NCBI GenBank assembly: GCA_016350165.1
Contig: CP066225.1
Coordinates: 5,022,001-5,086,000 of the forward strand
DNA length: 64,000 nucleotides
Origin: Planctomycetota bacterium
Lineage (GTDB): Bacteria > Planctomycetota > Phycisphaerae > Phycisphaerales > Phycisphaeraceae
Direction: 5' to 3'
Shown here: positions 55,925-64,000 of the stretch, in pieces
How positions within the stretch are numbered: the stretch's first letter is position 1
Layout of the letters: each line of letters starts with the position of its first letter
Notes under the pieces: generated by a model
Told to the model about the DNA's origin: nothing
Database searches by the model: none
The model's input: only the letters and a program-made list of their open reading frames with translations
Position numbers and translations under genes: made by a program

Positions 55925-56569
55925 ATGCCACACGGAACGATGCTGCACGTTATCAACCATCCGCTGATTGACCACTATCTCACACGTATCCGTGAGGAAA
56001 CGACCTCATGTGCCCGTTTCCGTGACCTGGTCGGCTGTGTGGGCACCCTGCTCGCTTACGAAGCAACACGTGATGTGAAGCAAGAAGAAGTCGAGGTGAA
56101 GACGCCGATGGAGATCTGCACCGGCAAACGCTTCGCTGATAATGTTTGCATCGTACCAATCCTGCGTGCGGGTATCGGTTTTTCAGATGCGATCATTTCA
56201 CTTTTCCCGGACGCTCACATCGGCCATATCGGCCTCTTCCGAAACGAAGATATTCTTGAACCAGTCGAATATTACAAGAGCCTTCCCATTCAAATCGGCA
56301 GCGGTCCTGTTCTTCTTGTCGACCCAATGCTCGCCACAGGTGGCAGCGCCATCGCCGCAGCCAACATGCTCAAGAGCAAAGGCTGTAAAGATATTCGCTT
56401 TATCTGTTTGATTTCAGCACCGGAAGGTATTGAGAAATTCCACATTGCTCACCCTGATGTTCCAATCTACACCGCAGCAGTAGACAGACAACTCGACGAG
56501 AACGGCTACATCCTTCCAGGTCTCGGCGATGCAGGCGACCGAATCTTTGGAACACTCGAAAAACACTAA
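55925..56569 (+). CDS. upp: Uracil phosphoribosyltransferase
   Basis: The 214-residue protein begins with VINHPLIDHYLTRIREETT and has the PRPP-binding motif LLVDPMLATGGSAIAAANML and C-terminal YILPGLGDAGDRIFGT, both typical of UPRTase. It converts uracil and PRPP to UMP in pyrimidine salvage. The AAGGAG site is nine bases upstream of the ATG. It converges with aroK. Confidence 0.95.
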   Translation: MPHGTMLHVINHPLIDHYLTRIREETTSCARFRDLVGCVGTLLAYEATRDVKQEEVEVKTPMEICTGKRFADNVCIVPILRAGIGFSDAIISLFPDAHIGHIGLFRNEDILEPVEYYKSLPIQIGSGPVLLVDPMLATGGSAIAAANMLKSKGCKDIRFICLISAPEGIEKFHIAHPDVPIYTAAVDRQLDENGYILPGLGDAGDRIFGTLEKH

Positions 56570-56592
56570 AATTACAATTTCTTTTGTATGCC

Positions 56593-57129
56593 CTACCCTT
56601 GCAGGATTGCCATGATTTGCTCAGCAACTTCTTCTATCGTTGCGTCTGACACATCGATCATATAATCGGCAACCGCTTGATATGTTGGTTCACGTTCACT
56701 GAGAACTTGTTTGACTTCATCTAGGGAAATACCGTGTGACGTTAATGCAGGTCGATTATCTTGGGTATTTTCATCGCCCACGATCCGCTTGTGCAGTACT
56801 TCAGCAGGGGCTGACAAATAGATACGCAGCGTATCCTCACAGGCTTCAATCGCACGCATGGCATCGAGCTGCATAACCGTACCACCACCCAGCGAAATTA
56901 CGCACTCATCCTTTTGGCATACGTCCTCTGTTACACGACATTCTTTCTCACGAAACACAGGTTCTCCGAAATCGTTCCAGATTTCTGCAATGGACATACC
57001 ACCAAAACGCAGCATGATTTCATGATCCGTGTCAATCAAAGGCCAACCCAGCCTGTCAGCAATATGTTTACCAACAGTGGATTTACCCGATCCTCGATAA
57101 CCAAACAGGATGATTTTCATACCCTGCAT
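56593..57129 (-). CDS. aroK: Shikimate kinase
   Basis: The 178-residue protein has the P-loop GYRGSGKSTVGKHIA, the shikimate-binding DTD in LIDTDHEI, FREKE and the CVISLGGGTVM segment that contacts shikimate. It phosphorylates shikimate in aromatic amino acid synthesis. The ATG at 57129 has GGAG nine bases upstream; one at 57120 is possible. Stand-alone, in the short gap between upp and the divergent DUF721 gene. Confidence 0.94.
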   Translation of the reverse strand: MQGMKIILFGYRGSGKSTVGKHIADRLGWPLIDTDHEIMLRFGGMSIAEIWNDFGEPVFREKECRVTEDVCQKDECVISLGGGTVMQLDAMRAIEACEDTLRIYLSAPAEVLHKRIVGDENTQDNRPALTSHGISLDEVKQVLSEREPTYQAVADYMIDVSDATIEEVAEQIMAILQG

Positions 57130-57194
57130 TATAATGGGCTCCAGCAGAATGTGGACTTTTCATCCTCATCCCCAAAACCAAGGCAGAAAACGGC

Positions 57195-57566
57195 ATGGAC
57201 GAAAAAGTCAGCCAACAACATCTTGAACGCCTCCGTGAAATTCGCAATTTTAAAGATCGCGATTTCTCACTCAGTTTTCTGCAGCGTCAATTCAAAAATG
57301 AAGTGGAAAAACCTTTCAAACAGGTCGCTGATCTAGTAGAAGTTTGGAACAGGCTTGTGCCATCGCATATTGTTGAACATACACGCCTGGAAAGCATGAA
57401 TCGTGGCATTCTCCGTGTCGCCGTTGAATCTAACAGTTGGCTATACGAACTTGATAAAGCACTCAGAAGCGGGTTACAGCAGCAGATTATCAGTGAATTT
57501 CGTGGCAAAGCATTTCGACGAATTCAACTGTTAGTTAATCCAAAACCATTTTTCACCAACGAATAA
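57195..57566 (+). CDS. DUF721/DciA-like protein
   Basis: The 123-residue protein has the DUF721 block VEVWNRLVPSHIVEHTRLESMNRGILRVAVESNSWLYELDKALRSGL, seen in DciA-like helicase loaders and Tra-type proteins. In several bacteria, DciA helps load the replicative helicase DnaB. The match is to the conserved core and no more; a role in replication is inferred. Confidence 0.75.
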   Translation: MDEKVSQQHLERLREIRNFKDRDFSLSFLQRQFKNEVEKPFKQVADLVEVWNRLVPSHIVEHTRLESMNRGILRVAVESNSWLYELDKALRSGLQQQIISEFRGKAFRRIQLLVNPKPFFTNE

Positions 57567-57701
57567 CCCTATTACACATACCATTTCCAGCATTTACCCT
57601 TGTTTCTATAGCGTTTTAGGGTAAATGGTTGTAATGTTTACGTGATCGCATGACGATGATGCGCAAGCTTCAACAAGCAAAAATAATCTCGAGATTAGAT
57701 C

Positions 57702-58514
57702 ATGAAATTTGCAGCTACTTTTTGTTTCGCAACGGTATTCACGCTATTCGTTATAGGCTGTGACAGTCAGCAAAAAATCCCTGATGCAGGCATGGGATAC
57801 GGCAAACCTATCAGCCAAGATGTCATGCCTGAGAATGAAAACACATCAACTGAAACTGGCACTCAAACATCAATAGAGCAAAGCAAACCAGCTCAAACAA
57901 ATGACGTCACTAAACTGCCGCCACTCATGCGAACCACTGCACGTGCACTCATGCCAGCCCAGAATATCAAAGGTACTTACACTGCTGACGAAGGTAAAAA
58001 CAAAGGCAAATCTTTCCAATTTACTTATGAAATGACCCCCAATGGCCTAATTCTAAATATCGAAGGTTTACGTCGAGTCTATTTTGAGTGGGACAGCCAA
58101 GGCAATCTGATTCTGAAGCGAGATGATGATTTTCAAGAAAATGTACGTGTCATGTACAACCCAGGTCTCGTGATATTGCCTGCTAAATTGGAAGAACGTG
58201 AACCCAAAATCAAAGGTGTGTCCAAGGTTGAAGTCTTTGGTTTAACAAATGGTAATCGCCGTGCTGTTGGAACGGTAAGCAATGAAATCACTGCAATTTG
58301 GCAATCGCAAATTCCATTGAATAATCAAGAGATCAAGGCGTACATTATTCGTGAAAAGCGCATGCTTGATCTTGATATTGCAAAAGTTCAACTGACACTC
58401 GATACCGCTTTCGCACCAGGCAAAGGCGAACTGCTGCAAATGGAATGGCGCACACAAAAAGCGCTGGACATCTTCGTCGAAAACAGCAAATCTAAACTCA
58501 GTAGAACCAAATAA
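57702..58514 (+). CDS. Predicted lipoprotein, unknown function
   Basis: The 270-residue protein has a signal peptide with a lipobox FVIGC (Cys20), then a Gln/Thr-rich linker and a compact beta-rich domain (about 100-240) with LILNIEGLRRVYFEWDSQGN and IMRTTARALMPAQN-like segments. No family recognised. It follows the DUF721 gene by 135 bases on the same strand and is probably a separate unit. Confidence 0.7.
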   Translation: MKFAATFCFATVFTLFVIGCDSQQKIPDAGMGYGKPISQDVMPENENTSTETGTQTSIEQSKPAQTNDVTKLPPLMRTTARALMPAQNIKGTYTADEGKNKGKSFQFTYEMTPNGLILNIEGLRRVYFEWDSQGNLILKRDDDFQENVRVMYNPGLVILPAKLEEREPKIKGVSKVEVFGLTNGNRRAVGTVSNEITAIWQSQIPLNNQEIKAYIIREKRMLDLDIAKVQLTLDTAFAPGKGELLQMEWRTQKALDIFVENSKSKLSRTK

Positions 58515-58726
58515 CTATTTGATGTTCAATAACACTAAGCAATTCCGAAACTTTTTATCATTATTTGATGTATGTCACGCTGAAAATTATCAGACGCAAT
58601 TAGATGATAAAAGGTAATTCCGATATTTATCGCTTTGTAAGTGTTTGCAGTAAAGTTATCAATTCACATCCACGATATCACTTACAGTGCTGAGAAAGAT
58701 ACGTACGACATCAGGAAGATGAGAGT

Positions 58727-58957
58727 ATGAGTTCTGTAATTAAATTAGTCTGTCCCAACCTGCAATGCCGCAAGATCCTTTCGGTACCTACACATGCACG
58801 TGGCAAGAATGTTCGTTGCCGAGCCTGTGGTATTCGTGTTACCGTGCCCGGCAAGAAAAAATCCATGCCTGTTGCTCCACAATCTGAAGAGCAAATTGAA
58901 GGACAGACTATAGAACAATCTGAAGTTACCGATCAAACAGAATCGGAAACTGTCTGA
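58727..58957 (+). CDS. Short zinc-ribbon protein
   Basis: The 76-residue protein has a zinc ribbon with Cys9, Cys14, Cys31 and Cys34 (CPNLQC and CRAC). The C-terminal 30 residues are acidic and Gln-rich. A GGAAGAUGAGAG-like site precedes the ATG. Such ribbons are common in planctomycetes without known function. A bidirectional terminator follows. Confidence 0.7.
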   Translation: MSSVIKLVCPNLQCRKILSVPTHARGKNVRCRACGIRVTVPGKKKSMPVAPQSEEQIEGQTIEQSEVTDQTESETV

Positions 58958-58992
58958 TCGATATAAGTAGCACACAGCAAACGCAAATAAAA

Positions 58993-59020
58993 AAAGCACC
59001 AGCCAAAACTGGTGCTTTTT
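58993..59020. terminator. Bidirectional terminator between the zinc-ribbon and FHA genes
   Basis: A perfect ten-base stem AAAGCACCAG/CTGGTGCTTT with a six-base loop has T runs on both strands, between two convergent genes. Confidence 0.92.
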
Positions 59021-59045
59021 GTTTGTCCAATTTTACTGATGATAA

Positions 59046-59627
59046 TTAGTCATCTTTTAGTAATTCATCAATATCGAAATCATCAGAGTCGTTTTTATCG
59101 ATATTGATTTGATCCATATCTGAATCATCATTGGCAAGTGCATCCAATGCTGCAATCTGTGCATCCAGATCCGAAGTAGCCACAGCTGTCGCAGGTTGGC
59201 CGTCTGCAGCAGGTGAAACAATGGTCTGATCACCCGTATTGCCCGGATGAGCTGCAGCAGAGTGGTTCATGACCTCATTTTGACCCGCTTGGCTATCATC
59301 CAATACTGTTTTCACAGGCTTGATATTTGTCGGCTTACCATTCACGATCACCGTGAACACCACCGGCCCAATCGTGATTTCATCACCCGCCTTAAGCAAA
59401 GATTCCTGAACACGGTTATCATTCAGATATGTGCCGTTACTTGAGCCAAGATCACGAAGGTGGATTTGATCGCCATCAATCGTTATCTCACAATGCTGTC
59501 TTGAGACGGACGATAAGGGTATGCGAAGATCGCAGGTATTCTTGCGACCAATCACGACTTTCCCGCGTGTAACAGGGAAATCTCGGCGTAAACCATCAGA
59601 TTTGAACATCACCAGTGAGACGTTCAT
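59046..59627 (-). CDS. FHA-domain protein
   Basis: The 193-residue protein has an FHA domain over residues about 15-95: VVIGRKNTCDLRIPLSSVSRQHCEI and LRDLGSSNGTYLNDNRV, the phosphothreonine-binding loops. FHA proteins read phosphorylated partners of Ser/Thr kinases. The C-terminus is a long acidic tail rich in Asp and Ala that could be disordered. It is divergent from hemW. No kinase gene is nearby. Confidence 0.88.
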   Translation of the reverse strand: MNVSLVMFKSDGLRRDFPVTRGKVVIGRKNTCDLRIPLSSVSRQHCEITIDGDQIHLRDLGSSNGTYLNDNRVQESLLKAGDEITIGPVVFTVIVNGKPTNIKPVKTVLDDSQAGQNEVMNHSAAAHPGNTGDQTIVSPAADGQPATAVATSDLDAQIAALDALANDDSDMDQINIDKNDSDDFDIDELLKDD

Positions 59628-59693
59628 CGCACGACCTCATTCATACTTACTTGACTCAAATGCAACACAATGAATTTTAACGGAGTCCTGTTT

Positions 59694-60911
59694 GTGCAGC
59701 AACCTCAGCAAGTAGTTTCAGGACACGGAGTTAACCTCTTCCAAGATACGCAGAATGCGCTCGGACTGTATCTCCACATCCCTTTCTGTTTCCATAAATG
59801 CCACTATTGTGATTTTTACAGTATCGTCGACTCAGCTACCCGCCATGAGGATCGGCAGCAGCATTTTACCGATGCACTTATCAGTGAATTATTAACAGCT
59901 AACGACAAATCCCCACTCAAAGTTCGCACTATTTTCGTTGGCGGGGGAACTCCTACCCTCTTGCAACCTAAATTTTGGCATCAAATCTTCCAAACATTAC
60001 ACAAAATCGTCGATTTCAGCTCATTAGACGAGTTCACCGTTGAGGCAAATCCTGAAACAGTTACTGACGAACTTATGCGACTTTTCGCACAAAATGGTGT
60101 CAATCGTATCTCCATCGGAGCCCAATCTTTCGACCAATCACTCCTGAAAGTTCTAGAGCGTTGGCACGACCCACAAAACGTTTCCAAAGCTATGAACATC
60201 GCCCGCAATGCTGGCATCCGATACATCAACCTCGACATGATTTTCGCCATCCCCAGTCAGACCATGGATCGATTGAATGCTGATTTGGATGCAGTTCTCG
60301 ATCTTCAGCCTGATCACATTTCCGATTACTCACTCATTTTTGAACCCAACACTCCACTCACACAGAAACGCAACATGGGTCTTATTCAACCAATCAAAGA
60401 GGATATCGAGAGAGACATGTTTGAACATGTCATAACACGCCTCAGCCAAGCTGGCTACGATCACTACGAAATTTCCAACTGGGCTAAAAAAACTCAAGCC
60501 AACCAAGATCTTCCCGTTTGGGGCAATCGTTGTCTTCACAACTTACTCTATTGGCACAACGCGAACTGGTTAGGTTTTGGTCCATCAGCCGCGTCTCATA
60601 TGAACGGCCACCGATGGAAAAACCTCCCTCATCTCGGCAAATACATCGAAGGTTCACCCATCCCCCCCACAATCGATCATGAATATCTCAAACAACACGA
60701 TCGAATTGGCGAACAGTTGATGATGCTTTTGCGTCTGCGTGAAGGCGTTTCTACTGCATGGATTAAAAAACATATTCCTGATAGTGATGTACGCCACCAA
60801 ACCATTAAAGAGCTTCGTGATATCAACATGCTCGAAATACGTGACAACTATCTTCGTCTCACCGACCAAGGTTTGTTCGTAGGCGATGCTGTCATTGCTC
60901 GTCTTCTCTAA
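59694..60911 (+). CDS. hemW: Radical-SAM heme chaperone HemW (HemN-like)
   Basis: The protein (405 residues from this start) has LYLHIPFCFHKCHYCDFYS with the CX3CX2C radical-SAM cluster, FVGGGTPTLL and INLDMIFAIPSQT, matching HemW, which inserts heme into respiratory proteins and is not a coproporphyrinogen oxidase. The cysteine after CxxC and short length favour HemW over HemN. GTG at 59694 has GGAG eight bases upstream; the ATG at 59670 has none. It converges on secA. Confidence 0.85.
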   Translation: MQQPQQVVSGHGVNLFQDTQNALGLYLHIPFCFHKCHYCDFYSIVDSATRHEDRQQHFTDALISELLTANDKSPLKVRTIFVGGGTPTLLQPKFWHQIFQTLHKIVDFSSLDEFTVEANPETVTDELMRLFAQNGVNRISIGAQSFDQSLLKVLERWHDPQNVSKAMNIARNAGIRYINLDMIFAIPSQTMDRLNADLDAVLDLQPDHISDYSLIFEPNTPLTQKRNMGLIQPIKEDIERDMFEHVITRLSQAGYDHYEISNWAKKTQANQDLPVWGNRCLHNLLYWHNANWLGFGPSAASHMNGHRWKNLPHLGKYIEGSPIPPTIDHEYLKQHDRIGEQLMMLLRLREGVSTAWIKKHIPDSDVRHQTIKELRDINMLEIRDNYLRLTDQGLFVGDAVIARLL

Positions 60912-60923
60912 AACAAAAAAGAC

Positions 60924-60943
60924 CCGCTTGGAATCAAACGGGC
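60924..60943 (-). terminator. Intrinsic terminator of secA
   Basis: On the minus strand CCCGTTTG pairs with CAAGCGGG (one G-U pair) around a four-base loop, followed by TCTTTTTTG, about 26 bases after the secA stop. The T run reaches the end of hemW. Confidence 0.75.
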
Positions 60944-60969
60944 CTTGAGAGTTTATTTCTATTCATTGA

Positions 60970-63900
60970 TTAGCGTTTACGACGACGCTGCTTGTATGTC
61001 TTCTGAGCTGGCTTGGATTCTCCACCTTGCTCAGAGTCACCGTGGCGACTTCTCGCCTGGCGTGCTCTTCTCGCACGACGAGATTTCGGCGTATCATCAC
61101 TACCTGCTTTCTCCGCTGCAGCCATATCTTGCTGTTGCGATTCAGAACCTTGGCCTGCAGCCGCCGCAGCTTGGCCCGATGCATCATGATGAGCCTCTTG
61201 GCCAGCATATGCATTATTCACCTGAACATTAGGCGTTAATCTTGCACGGAATATCAGATCCGTCACACGATTACGCACATTTTGCTGCATTTCCAAGAAG
61301 TGATTTGCACCTTCACGTTTATACTCAATACGTGGGTCCTTCTCAGCATAACCACGAAGACCAACAGAGTCCTTCAACTGGTCCATACCATATAGGTGAT
61401 CCTTCCACGCTTGATCAAGAATTTGCAGCAACACATATCGCTCTAACTGACCAAGTTCAATTCGCAGAAGTTCTTCACCCTTCTCAATCATGAACGCTTC
61501 AAGGTTATCCTTGTTCTCTTCAAACAGCTCGTCTTCCATCTCAACATTGAAGCGGCCACGGAACCATTCACCCAACAACTTTGGATCACCGTTTTTACTT
61601 GAAATTTCAGATTTAATCTGCTTCTCAAGCTTATCGCCATTAACCCAAGGATCACCAGCCTCACGCAGGAATTCAAACAATTCCTTGCCGTTCTTACCAT
61701 CAAGATCATCTGGCTTCAGATCAAGATCATAACGTTGCTTCGCCCAGCCTATAAGCTGTTCAATAGCCCAATTTTGATCCTGTTGTGCACCTTGATAAAC
61801 AATATCCAAAATAAATTCGATCGGATAATTCAGTTCACGTTGCTGATATGATTCACGCGCTTTTTCAAGCAACATGCTTACGCAATCTTCACCCGATTTA
61901 TCAATCAAATCATCATGATCAATTTCAATGCTAAACTTATTACCAGCCCAAGCTGCAAGCTCTCTTTCACCAAGATTCTTCTCAAGGTATTTCGCAACAC
62001 CTGAGAAATCAGTCTTATCGAGTTGAGCACAAGCTTTATCCGTAAGATCAGTAACAATCTCACGCATATTCATTTGATTCAGTTGACCCTGATTCAGCTT
62101 CACATCAAAACGTGATTTTGCCCAACTAACAAGGCCTCTCAAGTCCCATTCATTCGGAGGCACTTCATCAGAAATATACTCACCAATCGTTACATCTATA
62201 ATCTGACCTATCTCAATGCGAGCATTTGTCAAAATAATTTTCTGCAACTCATCAATGTTATCTAAGTGCAATTTCGAAGGCTCAATCGCAACGTCAACTT
62301 CGCTCTTCACCCATTCAGCAACCTGACGTTTCGCATAAAGCTTCTCTTTATACAGATCAACTGCATCCTCAACTGATTCAGTGATGTACTCAAAGATAAT
62401 CTGCCTGACATTCTTACCTTCAAGCACTTCCTGTCTCAAGCCATAGAACGTATTACGCTGATACTCCATCACCTCGTCATATTCGAGCAGGTTCTTACGT
62501 ATTTCATAGTTACGTTCTTCGACCTTACGCTGTGCTCTTTCCACTGACTTGGTCACCCAACGGTGCTCGATCGCATCGCCTTCTTTCATACCAAGCTTCG
62601 ACAAAGCAGCAAGCGTTGTCTTGCCAGCAAACATCTTCATCAAATCATCTTCAAGCGAGATGAAGAAACGTGATGAACCATTATCACCCTGACGACCAGA
62701 ACGACCACGCAACTGATTATCAATACGGCGTGATTCATGACGCTCGGTACCGATGATGTGCAAGCCGCCCATTTCTTCAATGTTTTTCCAAACTTGTAAA
62801 CGATGCAGATAATACTCAGGCAATGAATCAAGCATCTTCATGCATGCATCTTGCGCCATGTTCTGCGCCTTCTTAGGATCAGCATAAGCATCACGTGCAC
62901 ACAGGAATCGTAAGTAATCGAGCTTCAATTGCTCGTCACTCAATGCATCCGCGTCCTTCGCACTAAGACCTGTGCTTACAACAGCCAAGTGGCGATACGC
63001 TGCTGCAATCAGTTCGTCATCACTCATCTCAGCTTTCGCATTCTTCGGCAGCATATTTCTCATCTGCCAATGCTTCACCAGTACTTCACGAGCAATCGGT
63101 GTCAATCGAATGTCAGTACCACGACCAGCCATATTGGTTGCGATCATCACTGCGCCAAGTTCACCAGCGTGCGCAACAATATTTGATTCGCGTTCCGCTT
63201 GATCAACCTTAGCGTTCAAAACCTCGTGTTTAATGCTGTATTTCTGCTTCAAGCCACGAGAGAGCATTTCACTCTTTTCAACAGAAGTCGTACCCACAAG
63301 CACCGGCCGACCAACATCATGCGTACGTTTAATTTCATCAACGATCGCATTCCATTTATCCTTCTCAGAAAGATAAATCAGGTCATCACGGTCTGTTCTT
63401 GCAATCGCAACGTTTGTTGGAATACAAACAACTTCCAAGCCATAAATCTCAAGGAATTCAGTTGCTTCAGTCACCGCTGTACCCGTCATACCCGCAAGAC
63501 GTTTATACAACTTAAAGAAGTTCTGAATCGTCACAGTCGCAAGCGTCTGTGTTTCTTCCTTGATCTTAACGCGTTCTTTCGATTCAACAGCCTGATGCAA
63601 ACCATCTGACCATTGACGACCAATCATCAAACGACCTGTAAATTCGTCAACGATGATCACTTCACCTTCGCGAACCACATAATCCTTATCACGCTTATAA
63701 ACAACGTGTGCACGCAAAGCATTTTCAAGCAAGTGTGGGAAGTCCATGTTCTTTCCAACATAGAACGAACCAACGCCCGCCTTCTTCTGTGCTTCAGCAA
63801 TACCATCATGTGTCAGATGGACAGCTTTCTTGTCGATTTCAACTTCGTAGTACTGAGTAAACTGGTCACGATCAGCCTCAAGTGATGGCAGTTGAGCTTC

Positions 63901-64000
63901 CAAATCCTGCATCTCAGTTTTCATTGAAGGAACTTTAGCTTTGTCCCTCGCATTACGAATATCACCTTCCAGCCCCTTGATTTTCATAATTGTTTGCTGA
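60970..64000 (-). CDS. secA: Preprotein translocase SecA (partial, start beyond the window; expanded)
   Basis: The frame stays open at the window edge, so the N-terminus with Walker A is missing. About 1009 residues are visible: VDEFTGRLMIGRQWSDGLHQA (preprotein-binding/NBD1), AGMTGTA, NMAGRGTDI and QLRGRSGRQGD (NBD2), then the helical scaffold and RGYAEKDPRIEYK. SecA is the ATPase motor that pushes proteins through SecYEG. Compared with ordinary SecA (about 850-900 in all) it is long, mainly because the segment after NBD2 has about five tandem copies of a W..x.F motif (61468-62325). The tail is basic (RRRKR) and lacks the usual CxC zinc motif. Confidence 0.96.
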   Translation of the reverse strand, partial: QQTIMKIKGLEGDIRNARDKAKVPSMKTEMQDLEAQLPSLEADRDQFTQYYEVEIDKKAVHLTHDGIAEAQKKAGVGSFYVGKNMDFPHLLENALRAHVVYKRDKDYVVREGEVIIVDEFTGRLMIGRQWSDGLHQAVESKERVKIKEETQTLATVTIQNFFKLYKRLAGMTGTAVTEATEFLEIYGLEVVCIPTNVAIARTDRDDLIYLSEKDKWNAIVDEIKRTHDVGRPVLVGTTSVEKSEMLSRGLKQKYSIKHEVLNAKVDQAERESNIVAHAGELGAVMIATNMAGRGTDIRLTPIAREVLVKHWQMRNMLPKNAKAEMSDDELIAAAYRHLAVVSTGLSAKDADALSDEQLKLDYLRFLCARDAYADPKKAQNMAQDACMKMLDSLPEYYLHRLQVWKNIEEMGGLHIIGTERHESRRIDNQLRGRSGRQGDNGSSRFFISLEDDLMKMFAGKTTLAALSKLGMKEGDAIEHRWVTKSVERAQRKVEERNYEIRKNLLEYDEVMEYQRNTFYGLRQEVLEGKNVRQIIFEYITESVEDAVDLYKEKLYAKRQVAEWVKSEVDVAIEPSKLHLDNIDELQKIILTNARIEIGQIIDVTIGEYISDEVPPNEWDLRGLVSWAKSRFDVKLNQGQLNQMNMREIVTDLTDKACAQLDKTDFSGVAKYLEKNLGERELAAWAGNKFSIEIDHDDLIDKSGEDCVSMLLEKARESYQQRELNYPIEFILDIVYQGAQQDQNWAIEQLIGWAKQRYDLDLKPDDLDGKNGKELFEFLREAGDPWVNGDKLEKQIKSEISSKNGDPKLLGEWFRGRFNVEMEDELFEENKDNLEAFMIEKGEELLRIELGQLERYVLLQILDQAWKDHLYGMDQLKDSVGLRGYAEKDPRIEYKREGANHFLEMQQNVRNRVTDLIFRARLTPNVQVNNAYAGQEAHHDASGQAAAAAGQGSESQQQDMAAAEKAGSDDTPKSRRARRARQARSRHGDSEQGGESKPAQKTYKQRRRKR

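Noticed and set aside
55611-55931. 106-codon open frame on the minus strand between queD and upp
   Set aside because: It has no ribosome-binding site, crosses a strong plus-strand terminator and overlaps the upp start. Likely chance.

Overview
The window is a gene-dense bacterial chromosome segment of moderate GC that resembles a planctomycete, probably of the class Phycisphaerae. This is inferred from protein style, not from a marker gene. The main hints are short zinc-ribbon proteins of planctomycete type, a PEP-CTERM-tailed GH97 enzyme, a lipoprotein with no recognised relatives, a sigma-like protein with several helix-turn-helix (HTH) segments, an FHA-domain protein, a futalosine-pathway gene (mqnA) and an expanded SecA. 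I saw no rRNA, tRNA, CRISPR array, insertion sequence or prophage. Housekeeping genes lie in many short transcription units that change strand often, and many units end in clear intrinsic terminators.

Layout. Positions 1-8.9 kb are mostly minus strand: the start of a membrane protein, a RidA-family protein, a lipoprotein, holA-mgtE, surE, a GntR/LacI-type regulator and hisC-hisB. Positions 9-12.5 kb (plus) hold a secreted helical-repeat protein, a DegT-type aminotransferase and a zinc-ribbon membrane protein. From 12.5 to 24.2 kb come the sigma-like multi-HTH protein and mqnA (minus), an NtrC-type regulator, a coiled-coil membrane protein and ispF (plus), a DUF218 protein, a secreted GH20 enzyme and a PglD-like acetyltransferase (minus), then nnrE and a small basic protein (plus).

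Positions 24.5-31.3 kb carry the GH97 enzyme, a methyltransferase, lipA and the rpsF-ssb-rplI ribosomal cluster. Positions 31.3-42.7 kb carry a STAS protein, gyrA, an aldehyde dehydrogenase, a DUF488 protein, an adenine deaminase-type enzyme, a very large Sel1-repeat protein and ychF. Positions 42.9-49.5 kb carry surface-polysaccharide-type genes (a methyltransferase and a membrane glycosyltransferase) and a tetrapyrrole operon (met8-like, ccsA/hemX-like, hemA). Positions 49.6-64 kb carry rarA, an L,D-transpeptidase, cysH, folK-queE-queD, upp, aroK, a DUF721 protein, a lipoprotein, a zinc-ribbon protein, an FHA protein, hemW and most of secA.

Most interesting signals: (1) SecA carries about five tandem degenerate copies of a ~60-residue W..x.F.V motif where ordinary SecA has a single such segment, and it lacks the usual C-terminal zinc motif. 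(2) Two intergenic regions 14 kb apart, upstream of lipA and ychF, share a composite non-coding element: a CTACTGT-N4-ACAGTAG inverted repeat followed at nearly identical distances by copies of GTGCGCACAAATACGC. (3) A sigma-70-like region 2 sits at the C-terminus of a protein whose HTH segments come first. (4) LipA has a ~95-residue in-frame insertion. (5) There is a candidate small RNA between queD and upp, and a terminator-like nested hairpin in the leader of the aldehyde dehydrogenase gene.
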